Shown piece after piece: positions 1 to 7,139 of a stretch of DNA of 13,318 bases. The first letter of the stretch is position 1, and every line of letters begins with the position of its first letter. The notes beneath the pieces are model-generated. The model did not search any database. It had not been told where the DNA came from and was given only the letters and a program-made list of their open reading frames with translations. The position numbers and the translations under genes are program-made. This DNA is from Luminiphilus sp. Lineage in GTDB: Bacteria; Pseudomonadota; Gammaproteobacteria; Pseudomonadales; Halieaceae. The stretch lies in the NCBI GenBank assembly GCA_022425845.1, contig JAKMEU010000154.1, positions 1-13,318 on the forward strand, read 5' to 3'.

Positions 1-705
1 GCGCTTGACCTCGAGCCCCTGATCGCCCTGCTGCCGCCACATTTGTCAGGCCCAGCCATCCCCAAACCCGAGGCTGTCCCGGATCGAGACTGGGAGCGGG
101 TGTGGATGGACGAATTCAAACCCATGAAGCTCGGTGAACGCCTGTGGGTGTGCCCCAGTTGGTGCGAGCCCCCTGACCCCCAGGCAGTCAATATTCATCT
201 TGACCCGGGTCTTGCCTTTGGCACGGGAACGCATCCCACCACCGCACTGTGCCTCACACACCTCGATGCCTGTATTCGTCCCGGTATGACGGTGGTGGAT
301 TACGGTTGTGGGTCTGGAATTTTGGCGATCGCGGCACTCAAATTGGGCGCCCGGCACGTATTGGGTGTGGACAACGATCCCCAGGCGATCATCGCAACAG
401 ATCAGAATCGCGAGCGCAATGACCTGCCTGATGGATGCCTTGAAGTCTGTTTGCCATCTGATGTGGCCGCCCATGATCTCGGCGAGGGGGCTGATGTTGT
501 GGTGGCCAATATTCTCGCTGGGCCATTGGAGCAACTCTCCACAAGGCTTATCGGAATGCTCAGGCCGGGCGGCGAGCTGGTGCTCGCTGGGCTTTTGGCA
601 GACCAGGCGCCGGCACTGATTCGCTGCTATGCACCGGAGGTCACCTTGTCAGCTTCGAGAGAGCAGGCGGGTTGGGTCATGCTGTCGGGCGTCCGCGAAG
701 GGTAA
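1..705 (+). CDS. prmA: Ribosomal protein L11 methyltransferase, 5' end missing
   Basis: PrmA uses S-adenosylmethionine to trimethylate ribosomal protein L11 in the cytosol. The reading frame is open from base 1, so the gene starts upstream. The visible 234 residues lack roughly the first 60 of the usual ~293. Family signatures are clear: the LAFGTGTHPTT segment at about 211-243, the SAM-binding VDYGCGSGILA loop at about 295-327, the acidic VDND that should contact the ribose, and the NILAGPL segment typical of PrmA near 508-528. The frame ends at TAA 703-705. A TTG at 43 could be mistaken for a start, but the coding sequence runs through it. The usual gammaproteobacterial follower, dusB-fis, is not next; an unrelated hydrolase pair follows instead. 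Identification is very secure. Confidence 0.96.
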   Translation, partial: ALDLEPLIALLPPHLSGPAIPKPEAVPDRDWERVWMDEFKPMKLGERLWVCPSWCEPPDPQAVNIHLDPGLAFGTGTHPTTALCLTHLDACIRPGMTVVDYGCGSGILAIAALKLGARHVLGVDNDPQAIIATDQNRERNDLPDGCLEVCLPSDVAAHDLGEGADVVVANILAGPLEQLSTRLIGMLRPGGELVLAGLLADQAPALIRCYAPEVTLSASREQAGWVMLSGVREG

Positions 706-717
706 GCCCCTAACCGT

Positions 718-736
718 CGCGGGGTTTTCGCCCGCG
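718..736 (+). terminator. Weak hairpin after prmA
   Basis: A six-base GC-only stem (CGCGGG at 718-723 with CCCGCG at 731-736) encloses a seven-base loop rich in T, starting 13 bases after the prmA stop. No run of T follows, so it is not a standard intrinsic terminator. It could stall or protect a transcript end. Position and stem are seen directly; the function is inferred. Confidence 0.25.
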
Positions 737-806
737 TCGCGCTTTGATTGGGGGCCGCTGAGAAAAGGGCAAGCCACAGTCAGGAATTGGCTCTAAACTG
801 GGCGAG

Positions 807-1949
807 ATGTCCTACCCACCTTGCTGGAGCAAGGCTTTGCCCTGTACCGACTGGATACCAACGCCCCATCGTCACACCCCTGGCAAGCACCGATCTTGCC
901 CAGCCCTGCGCTGCTTGCTTGCCCTTGCCCTGGTTTTCTGTGGTTGGCTGCCGTTGGGGGCACAGTCCCAACCCGCCGTCGCCATCAACCTACTGTATGC
1001 CACCAACCGCGTTCCATTGGACCACGACCGGAAGGAGGCGCATTTTGACAACGTGCCGGGCGCCCTGACCGTGGGCACGGCAACGGTTGTTGTCGAACCC
1101 GATATTGAGAGCGACACCGGTTCATGGCCGACTGTTCGCAATGCCGCACTGGAGCCCGGTTGGGTCGCCCTTGAGCCGTTTCCACAAAATGATCTGGCCG
1201 AGCTCGCGGATGCCCTGGCCCTTGAGCGCACCGACAGGACGGCCCTGGTCTACGTGCACGGTTTCATGAAGAGCTTCGAGGCCGCGGCACGTGATCTGGC
1301 AGGTATCGTCTATGGGGCCGGGTACCAGGGTGTGCCCATCGTCTTCAGCTGGCCCGCGGGGAGCAGTCCTTTGGGCTATGCCGACGATACGCTCAGTATG
1401 AACCGTTCGATTCCGAGCCTGTCAGCAGTGCTTGCGGCGTTGTCGACAACGGAACACATTGAAAAGATTCATCTCGTTGCCCACAGTATGGGCAACCAGG
1501 CGCTACTGGCGGTCTTGACGCAGATGATTCGCTCAGACCAGGCTGCGCATTGGAAGCGGGGTGAGCTGATTCTCTACGCCCCTGATGTTGATCGTGCAAC
1601 TTTCATGACAGAGACCCTGCCTTTACTGCGCGAGAGTGATTTTCGGCCCACGCTGTACGTTGCAGCGTTTGATGTTCCCCTAATGTCTTCTCGAGTGGTG
1701 AATAACGGCCCCCGTCTGGGCGATGCCGATGCGGGCATTGCAGTAGACCCTGGAATGGATACAGTGGATGCGACTCCGGTTGCAAAGTTTCTCGACCGGC
1801 ACAATCATCACCTGACCCGAGGCTCCCAGGCTGACGTGGGAAAACTGCTCGAGGGTATTGAGCCTGCGGATCGCACAACCCTGAGGGCTCGGGACAACGG
1901 ATCGGGTCGGTACTGGGAAATCATTGGGGGCGAGGAAAACGCTCAGTGA
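807..1949 (+). CDS. Exported alpha/beta hydrolase, DUF900 family
   Basis: Predicted periplasmic serine hydrolase of the DUF900 alpha/beta-hydrolase family; substrate unknown. A hydrophobic signal segment lies at residues 34-50, with a likely signal peptidase I site after LGA (about residue 52). The mature part opens with the family-typical strand LLYATNR (62-68). It continues with YVHGF (149-153; oxyanion-hole HG), FSWPAGSSPLGY (180-191), the nucleophile elbow AHSMG with Ser227, LYAPDVD with Asp260 as likely acid, and His334 or His335 near the C-terminus. ATG 807 has no good ribosome site. TTG 837 has GGAG seven bases upstream and would give 370 residues, shortening an oddly long n-region, so the start is uncertain. 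The stop overlaps the GTG of the next gene. Family is confident; activity is inferred from motifs. Confidence 0.87.
   Translation: MSYPPCWSKALPCTDWIPTPHRHTPGKHRSCPALRCLLALALVFCGWLPLGAQSQPAVAINLLYATNRVPLDHDRKEAHFDNVPGALTVGTATVVVEPDIESDTGSWPTVRNAALEPGWVALEPFPQNDLAELADALALERTDRTALVYVHGFMKSFEAAARDLAGIVYGAGYQGVPIVFSWPAGSSPLGYADDTLSMNRSIPSLSAVLAALSTTEHIEKIHLVAHSMGNQALLAVLTQMIRSDQAAHWKRGELILYAPDVDRATFMTETLPLLRESDFRPTLYVAAFDVPLMSSRVVNNGPRLGDADAGIAVDPGMDTVDATPVAKFLDRHNHHLTRGSQADVGKLLEGIEPADRTTLRARDNGSGRYWEIIGGEENAQ
1932..1949 (+). promoter_or_regulatory. Ribosome site and GTGA coupling junction
   Basis: GAGGA at 1932-1936 lies nine bases before GTG 1946. The GTG shares bases with the TGA stop (1947-1949) of the upstream hydrolase. 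This GTGA overlap fixes the start of the second hydrolase and implies that the two are translated together. Confidence 0.75.
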
Positions 1950-3328
1950 AAAGAATAAAGTCCAGAGTTAAATGGGTTTACCGGCACTGGGCCGGAATGG
2001 CGCCCTACGCGCCCCTCTGTGTTGTGCTGTTGTTGGTCTCCGGCTGCACCTCATCGGGCCTGAAGCTGATGCCAGCCCCGGCGTTTGTCGATACCCAGGC
2101 CTATGAGCAGGCCGCGCAGGCAGCCTACGCCCGCTCGGATATGTCGGAGGTCCTGGAGATATTTTACACTTCTGATCGTATGCCCCCTGAAACCCCCGGC
2201 AGCTGTGGCTACACCCGTGAGCGCGGCGACAGGCTGCTTTTGGGGGCCAGCAGGGTCAGTGTGGGTGATGCTGACTGGAGTGCCTATGAGTTACATGAGC
2301 GCATCAAGGCGGGTGAGCAACTGACCATGCACTGCATGGAGGCGGTGGAGTACGGTGCGCTTTACTCAACGATGCCCCCTACGGATGAGGCGGGTGTCGA
2401 TGCCTACTATTCTACGGATAACGAGGATCCTGTTCGGGCACCCGCGCGTGAATTTGCGCGGCAGATCAACCTGCAGATGGATCGCTCCGGACTGCGGGAG
2501 ATCACGATCTTTGTCTCCGGCCTTGCCACGACCTTCAGCGAGAGCATGGAGCAGGCGGCTGGGCTCCACGAATTCATATTGCGCAGGGGAGCCACGATAT
2601 CCTTCGCCTGGCCCGTGGGCAGTTCACCGCTGACAGCCAACAAAGATCGTATCAATGGCCGTGTCAGCGCACGCTCGCTACGCAACCTGATCCTGTTCCT
2701 GGTGGACCAGACATCGGCTGAGCGCATTAACATGATCGCCTACAGCGGCGGTGCCGATGTCGCTGCTTACGCTCTGTACCAGCTTCGCCTGTCCTATGCT
2801 GACCAGGCACCCCAGCGACTGCGGAAGGACCTGCGGCTGGGGAATATTATTCTGGCATCCCCCGACGCTGATTATGTTGAATTCAGAAATATGCTGCTGG
2901 ATGGCCTCCTTGATATGGCAGACAACTTCACCGCCTATATCAACCCTACAGACAAAGTTGTCATGTTCTCTGAAAAATTATCAGCGGGGGCGCCGCGTCT
3001 GGGCAATCCAGGGCAGGTCAGCGATGTGGAGAAACAAATTTACCGTGACACCCAGAGAATCCACTTCGTAAGTCCTGAGGAGGGGGAGCGCATTTTGGGC
3101 ACAACCGATCCCTTTGGGCATCAGTACTGGTACCGCAACCCCTGGGTAAGCTCCGACGTTCTGCTCAGATTATTGACAGATCTGCCCCCCGAGGCCCGGG
3201 GGCTCATACGCAGCGATGAGCGCGCCGTGTGGGATTTTCCCGAGGACTATCCGGCTCGCACCGAGGCACTGATGCAGCACTTTCTGTCGGGGGCGCCCGA
3301 TTCCGACACCCCTGGCGGGGCGCCCTGA
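1946..3328 (+). CDS. Lipoprotein alpha/beta hydrolase, DUF900-like paralogue
   Basis: Second member of a tandem hydrolase pair, 460 residues from a GTG start. A lipobox (LVSGC, Cys34) follows a hydrophobic stretch at about 22-33. Residue +2 is Thr, not Asp, so by the Lol sorting rule an outer-membrane lipoprotein is expected. The core matches the upstream protein in order: EIFYTSDR (71-78), FAWPVGSSPL (220-229), AYSGG with Ser267, ILASPDAD with Asp307, and His392 in FGHQYW. Two conserved features differ. The HG of the oxyanion loop is SG (191-192), and the elbow is AYSGG rather than AHSMG. An insert at about 79-185 separates the first strand from the core, and it is longer than in the neighbour. 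The Ser-Asp-His triad looks intact, so it may be active with altered specificity, or it may serve as a binding partner. Substrate unknown. Confidence 0.85.
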   Translation: MKRIKSRVKWVYRHWAGMAPYAPLCVVLLLVSGCTSSGLKLMPAPAFVDTQAYEQAAQAAYARSDMSEVLEIFYTSDRMPPETPGSCGYTRERGDRLLLGASRVSVGDADWSAYELHERIKAGEQLTMHCMEAVEYGALYSTMPPTDEAGVDAYYSTDNEDPVRAPAREFARQINLQMDRSGLREITIFVSGLATTFSESMEQAAGLHEFILRRGATISFAWPVGSSPLTANKDRINGRVSARSLRNLILFLVDQTSAERINMIAYSGGADVAAYALYQLRLSYADQAPQRLRKDLRLGNIILASPDADYVEFRNMLLDGLLDMADNFTAYINPTDKVVMFSEKLSAGAPRLGNPGQVSDVEKQIYRDTQRIHFVSPEEGERILGTTDPFGHQYWYRNPWVSSDVLLRLLTDLPPEARGLIRSDERAVWDFPEDYPARTEALMQHFLSGAPDSDTPGGAP

Positions 3329-3350
3329 CAAGGCGAGGGTGACGCTTTTT
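3320..3350 (+). terminator. Possible imperfect terminator of the hydrolase pair
   Basis: GCGCCCT (3320-3326) can pair with AGGG (3336-3339) and, across a three-base bulge, with CGC (3343-3345). Five T residues (3346-3350) follow directly. It begins inside the last codons of the lipoprotein gene, in the 69-base gap between convergent genes. The bulge makes it a weak candidate. No better hairpin was seen for either strand in the gap. Confidence 0.3.
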
Positions 3351-3397
3351 CAGGCCTCAGACAGCGCGTTTCGCTGACGGGTCGACCGGATAGGCCA

Positions 3398-4462
3398 TCA
3401 CCCCTGTGTCAGTAACTCCCTGAGATCGATCAAGGCCGCATTGGCACGGGAAATATAATTTGCCATGACCAGAGAGTGGTTGGCCCACAGTCCGAAGCCC
3501 GAGCCGTTGAGAATGATGGGACTCCATACGGTGGCCTGGGTTGCTTCCAGCTCGCGGATGATCTGCTGCAGGCTGACCCGGGCGTTCTTTTTATCCAGAA
3601 CGTCGGCAAAATCGACTTCGGCGGCTTTCAAAAAGTGGATGAGTGCCCATGCCGCGCCCCGACTCTCGTAGAACACATCATCGATTTCCAGCCAGGGCGT
3701 TTGTATTTCGAGTTCTCCGGGCTCGTCGGTCGAAGCAGCCGCATCGGGGTCTCCGGCCAGGTCAGTATTGAGTCGGCGTTGTCCTACACTGGCGGATAAG
3801 CGCTGGGAGAGGCTGCCCAGACGCTTCTCGATCATGCTGAGCCAGAATCCGAGGTTGTCAGCGCGAGCATAAAATTGGGCCCCCTCGGCTCCCTGCCTGG
3901 GCAGTCGCGCCAGATAGGCCTTGAGATAGCGACTGGCGTCGCGATACTCGCTTTCAGAGGAGGGCAGTACCCAGCTGTCTGATTGGAAGTTGATGCGGGG
4001 TTCAGCAAGGGTCAGGTCGGCGTCTTCCCGGGATTGGCTCTGGGAGCGACTCAGCACCTCCCGTAGCGCACGGGCGAGATCCCGTGACTGTATGAGCGCG
4101 CCGTACTCCCAATTGGGCATGTTGTCCATGAACAGCCCGGGCGGAAAAATATCGTTATGGGTATAGCCACCGTCTTTCTCCAGCAGCGTGTCAATGACGC
4201 CAATCAGGGCGCCCGTGGTTGTGGTACCACGGACCACGGCCTGGCCATTGGCTGTGGCATAGGCCTGTGCTTTCTCGTTGACATCAAATTCGTCTGGGGC
4301 CGAACTCCACCATACGCCCAGCACGACCATCCCCAGTAGATACAGCGCGGTAACACCGGCCACCAGGCCGCCGACCCGCCCATCCAGTTTTTCAAGGCCA
4401 GACAGCAGCAGCGTGTCTTTAGCCTGTTGAATGAAGGCACCGATCTTTGATGTCACGGACAT
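3398..4462 (-). CDS. DUF2333 family inner-membrane protein
   Basis: A 354-residue protein matching the DUF2333 family of gammaproteobacteria, whose function is not known. One transmembrane helix at about residues 33-52 (GLVAGVTALYLLGMVVLGVW) follows a short N-terminal region, leaving a large domain probably in the periplasm. Recognisable stretches include GGYTHNDIFPPGLFMDNMPNWEYG (split here as GGYTHND, 98-104, and MDNMPNWEYG, 112-121), INFQSDSWVLPSSE (157-170) and the C-terminal LWANHSLVMANYISRANAAL. A longer frame reaches 4558, but ATG 4462 is chosen. GAGGGA (4472-4477) sits nine bases upstream, and this start leaves the preceding copper chaperone gene intact, with 13 bases between them. 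It is the last gene of the putative five-gene operon. Confidence 0.88.
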   Translation of the reverse strand: MSVTSKIGAFIQQAKDTLLLSGLEKLDGRVGGLVAGVTALYLLGMVVLGVWWSSAPDEFDVNEKAQAYATANGQAVVRGTTTTGALIGVIDTLLEKDGGYTHNDIFPPGLFMDNMPNWEYGALIQSRDLARALREVLSRSQSQSREDADLTLAEPRINFQSDSWVLPSSESEYRDASRYLKAYLARLPRQGAEGAQFYARADNLGFWLSMIEKRLGSLSQRLSASVGQRRLNTDLAGDPDAAASTDEPGELEIQTPWLEIDDVFYESRGAAWALIHFLKAAEVDFADVLDKKNARVSLQQIIRELEATQATVWSPIILNGSGFGLWANHSLVMANYISRANAALIDLRELLTQG

Positions 4463-4475
4463 ACGCTTCAATCCC

Positions 4476-4940
4476 TCAGTGATGGTGGTGATCCATCGGC
4501 ATGGCGTCTCGCTGCACAGGTGCAGCCGTGCAGAACTTTGACGTCTGGGAATGGACACAGATTTCCACGGTGGTGCCCATCGCAGGCATGGTTTCGATAC
4601 CCATCAGCATCAGGTGCGCGCCGCCGGGACTCAGTTCCAATACGTCACCGCTTTCGATACTGACATCGCCCATGGCAACCATGCGTACCTGGTCTCCACT
4701 CTGGCGACTGTCATGAAATGTGGCCGTTTGGGCCGCGGTCGCGGTGACATCGGTAATCACTACCGCCTCTGCACCTTGATTGATAATGCGACCATAGGCC
4801 GCCGTCATGGTTTGTGTGGGCGGCATGGCGCGAACCCAGAATCCTTCAAAGGCCAGTTCGGCGGCGGCATGATGGGCGCTCGCCAGCAATACAAACAGGA
4901 TTGAACCCCGTTTGAGGATTGTCGAGAACGCTTGTTGCAT
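4476..4940 (-). CDS. PCu(A)C-type periplasmic copper chaperone
   Basis: A 154-residue exported protein of the PCu(A)C (DUF461) family, which binds Cu(I) in the periplasm and can deliver it to the CuA site of cytochrome c oxidase. The signal peptide spans about 1-27 (cleavage after HHAAA). The copper motif H-X10-M-X21-H-X-M is exact: His76, Met87, His109, Met111. Two features look unusual. Cys128 and Cys137 form a C-X8-C pair in the last part of the domain, and the tail ends MPMDHHHH, which may bind metal. ATG 4940 is preferred over GTG 4976 because GGAGGT (4949-4954) lies eight bases before it. dsbD lies immediately upstream, 32 bases away, and could reduce the cysteine pair. Family call is secure; the redox link is inference. 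Confidence 0.94.
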   Translation of the reverse strand: MQQAFSTILKRGSILFVLLASAHHAAAELAFEGFWVRAMPPTQTMTAAYGRIINQGAEAVVITDVTATAAQTATFHDSRQSGDQVRMVAMGDVSIESGDVLELSPGGAHLMLMGIETMPAMGTTVEICVHSQTSKFCTAAPVQRDAMPMDHHHH

Positions 4941-4948
4941 ACCTTGGC

Positions 4949-4954
4949 ACCTCC
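4949..4954 (-). promoter_or_regulatory. Strong ribosome binding site deciding the PCu(A)C start
   Basis: GGAGGT on the minus strand, eight bases before ATG 4940. The alternative GTG at 4976 would overlap the end of dsbD and add a 12-residue leader before an otherwise normal signal peptide. Confidence 0.7.
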
Positions 4955-4972
4955 AGGCAGTTGAATGCTCCC

Positions 4973-6715
4973 TCACAGGGGCTGTGGGTTTTGAGTCACG
5001 CGGTCCAGGGCGTCCAGAACGATAGTGCGGGTCAAAAGCTGGGGTAGCAAGAACGGTTCGCCAGCGCCGTCAGGCGGGTACATCACGTAAAGCGGGATGC
5101 CGCTGCGACCGTGGCTATTGACGAACTCACCAATGACAGGATCGTATTGTGTCCAGTCGGCCACCATATAAACCACGCCACGATCGGCAAACTCCTCGGT
5201 CATCTCATCCGTAAAGAGAACGGCCTGCTCGTTGGCGAGACAGGTAATGCACCAGTCTGCGGTGACATCCACAAACACAGGCACGCCCTCGGCACGTAAG
5301 CCTTGCAGAGAAGATGCTGTCCATGTGACCGTGCCCTCTCGCGTGCCAGCCGTTTGTGACCCTGTATCCGGCCCGCGAAAGGTGGCCAGGGTCACTGCCA
5401 GTCCGAGGCAGATCAGTGCCACTATGCGGCGGAGGATGCTGCCACGGTAGAGCCAGAGGCCCAGTGCCAGCATGACCAGCCCGGCCAATGCCGCGGCCAT
5501 GGTATCCACGCCGGCCTGTTTACCCGCCACCCATAACAACCAAACGGCGGTCGCATACAGGGGAAAGGCCAAAAACTCCTTGAGTGTCTCCATCCAGGCA
5601 CCCGGTCGCGGCAGTGCGCTGCGGGCCAGGCGGCTGTAGCTCAGCAGGACCATGGGACTGGCCATGCCCAGGCCCAGAGCGACGAAGACAGAAAGTGCGA
5701 CGGGTAAGGGCTGCGTCAGGGCAAACCCCAGTGCAGAGCCCATGAAGGGTGCGGTGCAGGGGCTGGCGACAACAACCGCCAGCACGCCGGTAAAAAAACT
5801 GCCGCTGTGCCCGCCCTGCCCAGCCAGGGTACTACCGATATTCATCAGGCCACCGCCGAATTGCACCAGACCCGAGAGCGACAAGGCCATGGCTGTGAAA
5901 AGATAGGCGAGGCCGATGACAAACCCGGGCGACTGTAGCTGGAAGCCCCAACCAATGGCTGAACCCATACCCTGCAGTGTAATCAGTGCGCTGGCGACTG
6001 CGACAAAGCTGGCCACGACGCCCAGTAGATACCACCACGCATGGCGATGATGTGCCGCTGGGTCCCCGGTGGCAAAACTCAGTACCTTCAGCGACAGGAT
6101 GGGAAACACACAGGGCATGGCGTTGAGGATGATACCGCCGAGGAACGCGAACAGCAGCGCAAGCCAGAGCGTGGTGCCGCCGCTATCTGAAGCGCCAGGC
6201 GCCGCATTGGCTGGCGTCAATGGGAGCGCGGCGTCACCGGTATCGGGACGGATTGCCCCGGTCACCGCGTCGATCAGAAAGTGTTCGGTATGGGGTGGGT
6301 AGCACAATCCGGCATCCGCGCAGCCCTGGGAGGTTATCGACAGGCGGCCCCCGGAAAACTGTCGCCCGGCCAGTAAGCGAAGATCCGCGTAGTGGTAGTA
6401 GACGCTGACATCACCGAAGAACTCGTCGTTTTTGTCGAGTGCCGGGGAAAATTCAAATTCGACAGGCACCGATCCGTCAACATCCTCAAGCAGGGCTTTG
6501 AAGCGGTGTTGGTAGAGGTAGTAGGCGTCCTCAATTTGCCAGTAAAGGCGCAGTTCCTGGGGCCCCGTTATCTCGACTTCAAGTTGGTAGGCTTCCTCAA
6601 CAGGAAGAAACGACGTGGTCTGATTGACCAGCCCGCTCAGGCCCTGCCCGTTTGCGAGCAGCGGAGTGATCAGCAGTAGGCTGATAAAAAATCGGTGAAA
6701 AATTGATTGCGCCAC
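4973..6715 (-). CDS. dsbD: Thiol:disulfide interchange protein DsbD
   Basis: DsbD moves electrons from cytosolic thioredoxin across the inner membrane to periplasmic proteins such as DsbC and cytochrome c maturation factors. All three parts are present in 580 residues: a signal peptide (about 1-23); the periplasmic alpha domain with the pair Cys132/Cys138 (C-X5-C, as in E. coli); the polytopic core (about 183-445) with MPC Cys202 and SPC Cys320; and the C-terminal thioredoxin-like domain with WCITC, Cys489/Cys492. No redox cysteine is missing. The start is GTG 6715, seven bases after the stop of the pentapeptide gene. AAGGA overlaps that upstream stop region, 11 bases before the GTG, so translation may be coupled. 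The neighbouring copper chaperone is a plausible client, but DsbD generally has many. Confidence 0.96.
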   Translation of the reverse strand: MAQSIFHRFFISLLLITPLLANGQGLSGLVNQTTSFLPVEEAYQLEVEITGPQELRLYWQIEDAYYLYQHRFKALLEDVDGSVPVEFEFSPALDKNDEFFGDVSVYYHYADLRLLAGRQFSGGRLSITSQGCADAGLCYPPHTEHFLIDAVTGAIRPDTGDAALPLTPANAAPGASDSGGTTLWLALLFAFLGGIILNAMPCVFPILSLKVLSFATGDPAAHHRHAWWYLLGVVASFVAVASALITLQGMGSAIGWGFQLQSPGFVIGLAYLFTAMALSLSGLVQFGGGLMNIGSTLAGQGGHSGSFFTGVLAVVVASPCTAPFMGSALGFALTQPLPVALSVFVALGLGMASPMVLLSYSRLARSALPRPGAWMETLKEFLAFPLYATAVWLLWVAGKQAGVDTMAAALAGLVMLALGLWLYRGSILRRIVALICLGLAVTLATFRGPDTGSQTAGTREGTVTWTASSLQGLRAEGVPVFVDVTADWCITCLANEQAVLFTDEMTEEFADRGVVYMVADWTQYDPVIGEFVNSHGRSGIPLYVMYPPDGAGEPFLLPQLLTRTIVLDALDRVTQNPQPL

Positions 6716-6722
6716 GGTTGGA

Positions 6723-7082
6723 TCAGTCCTTTGGGGTATAGCGCAGGCGGGTGCCGTAATCCAGGGACAGGCGAATTTCCTCTGAGCTCAATGCTTCAGG
6801 GAAATAGACCCCCGATACCTTGGCATCCATCAGGCTCGCGCCCTCGAGGTTGGTTTCCCGGAAGTCGATGCCTGAGAGGTCGGCATTGCGGAAGTAGGCA
6901 TTGGAAAAATCCAGGCCACGAGCGTTGAGCTTACGAAGATCCCGGCCGCGGTAGTCGCCACTTTTGAGGTGGCTGGTATCCATGCTGTCCCGGCTGGCAT
7001 TAAAAGCATCCACATCCTCATGCCGTAACATTTGATAGAGGGGGTCCGGCTTAATTGCCGGCTTGGTATCTATTTCGCTCAT
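6723..7082 (-). CDS. Small pentapeptide-repeat protein
   Basis: A 119-residue protein with no signal peptide, so probably cytosolic. Residues about 37-96 form roughly twelve five-residue repeats. The central position is hydrophobic every fifth residue (L39, Y44, L49, then F59, F64, L69, F74, L79, L84, V89, F94), with one weaker repeat at position 54. That is enough for about three turns of a right-handed beta-helix. The first 35 residues are unrelated, and the tail (97-119) is non-repetitive. Known pentapeptide proteins include DNA-gyrase-protecting mimics such as Qnr and MfpA, but those are longer, and nothing here points to that role. ATG 7082 has GGGA eight bases upstream. It ends seven bases before dsbD, so it is almost certainly cotranscribed. 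Function unknown. Confidence 0.88.
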   Translation of the reverse strand: MSEIDTKPAIKPDPLYQMLRHEDVDAFNASRDSMDTSHLKSGDYRGRDLRKLNARGLDFSNAYFRNADLSGIDFRETNLEGASLMDAKVSGVYFPEALSSEEIRLSLDYGTRLRYTPKD

Positions 7083-7139
7083 AGTGTTTGTCCCATCCCT
7101 GAGTCGGCCTGTGTTGGTGTCGACTGTTGTTGCAGTGGC

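Noticed and set aside
46..534. Minus-strand open frame of 162 codons
   Set aside because: Antisense to prmA, which carries all the family motifs on the plus strand.
3357..3380. Five-base hairpin CAGCG/CGCTG in the convergent gap as a terminator for the DUF2333 operon
   Set aside because: Short stem and no T run on the minus strand; indistinguishable from chance.
3476..3799. Plus-strand open frame of 107 codons inside the DUF2333 gene
   Set aside because: Mirror of the DUF2333 coding frame, with no independent support.
4476..4488. C-terminal HHHH as a cloning tag or artefact
   Set aside because: It is preceded by a natural Met/Asp-rich tail and followed by native sequence and the next gene's ribosome site. 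Metal-binding tails are common in copper proteins.
4460..4558. Longer N-terminus for the DUF2333 protein
   Set aside because: It would read through the end of the copper chaperone gene, and ATG 4462 has a well-placed GAGGGA.
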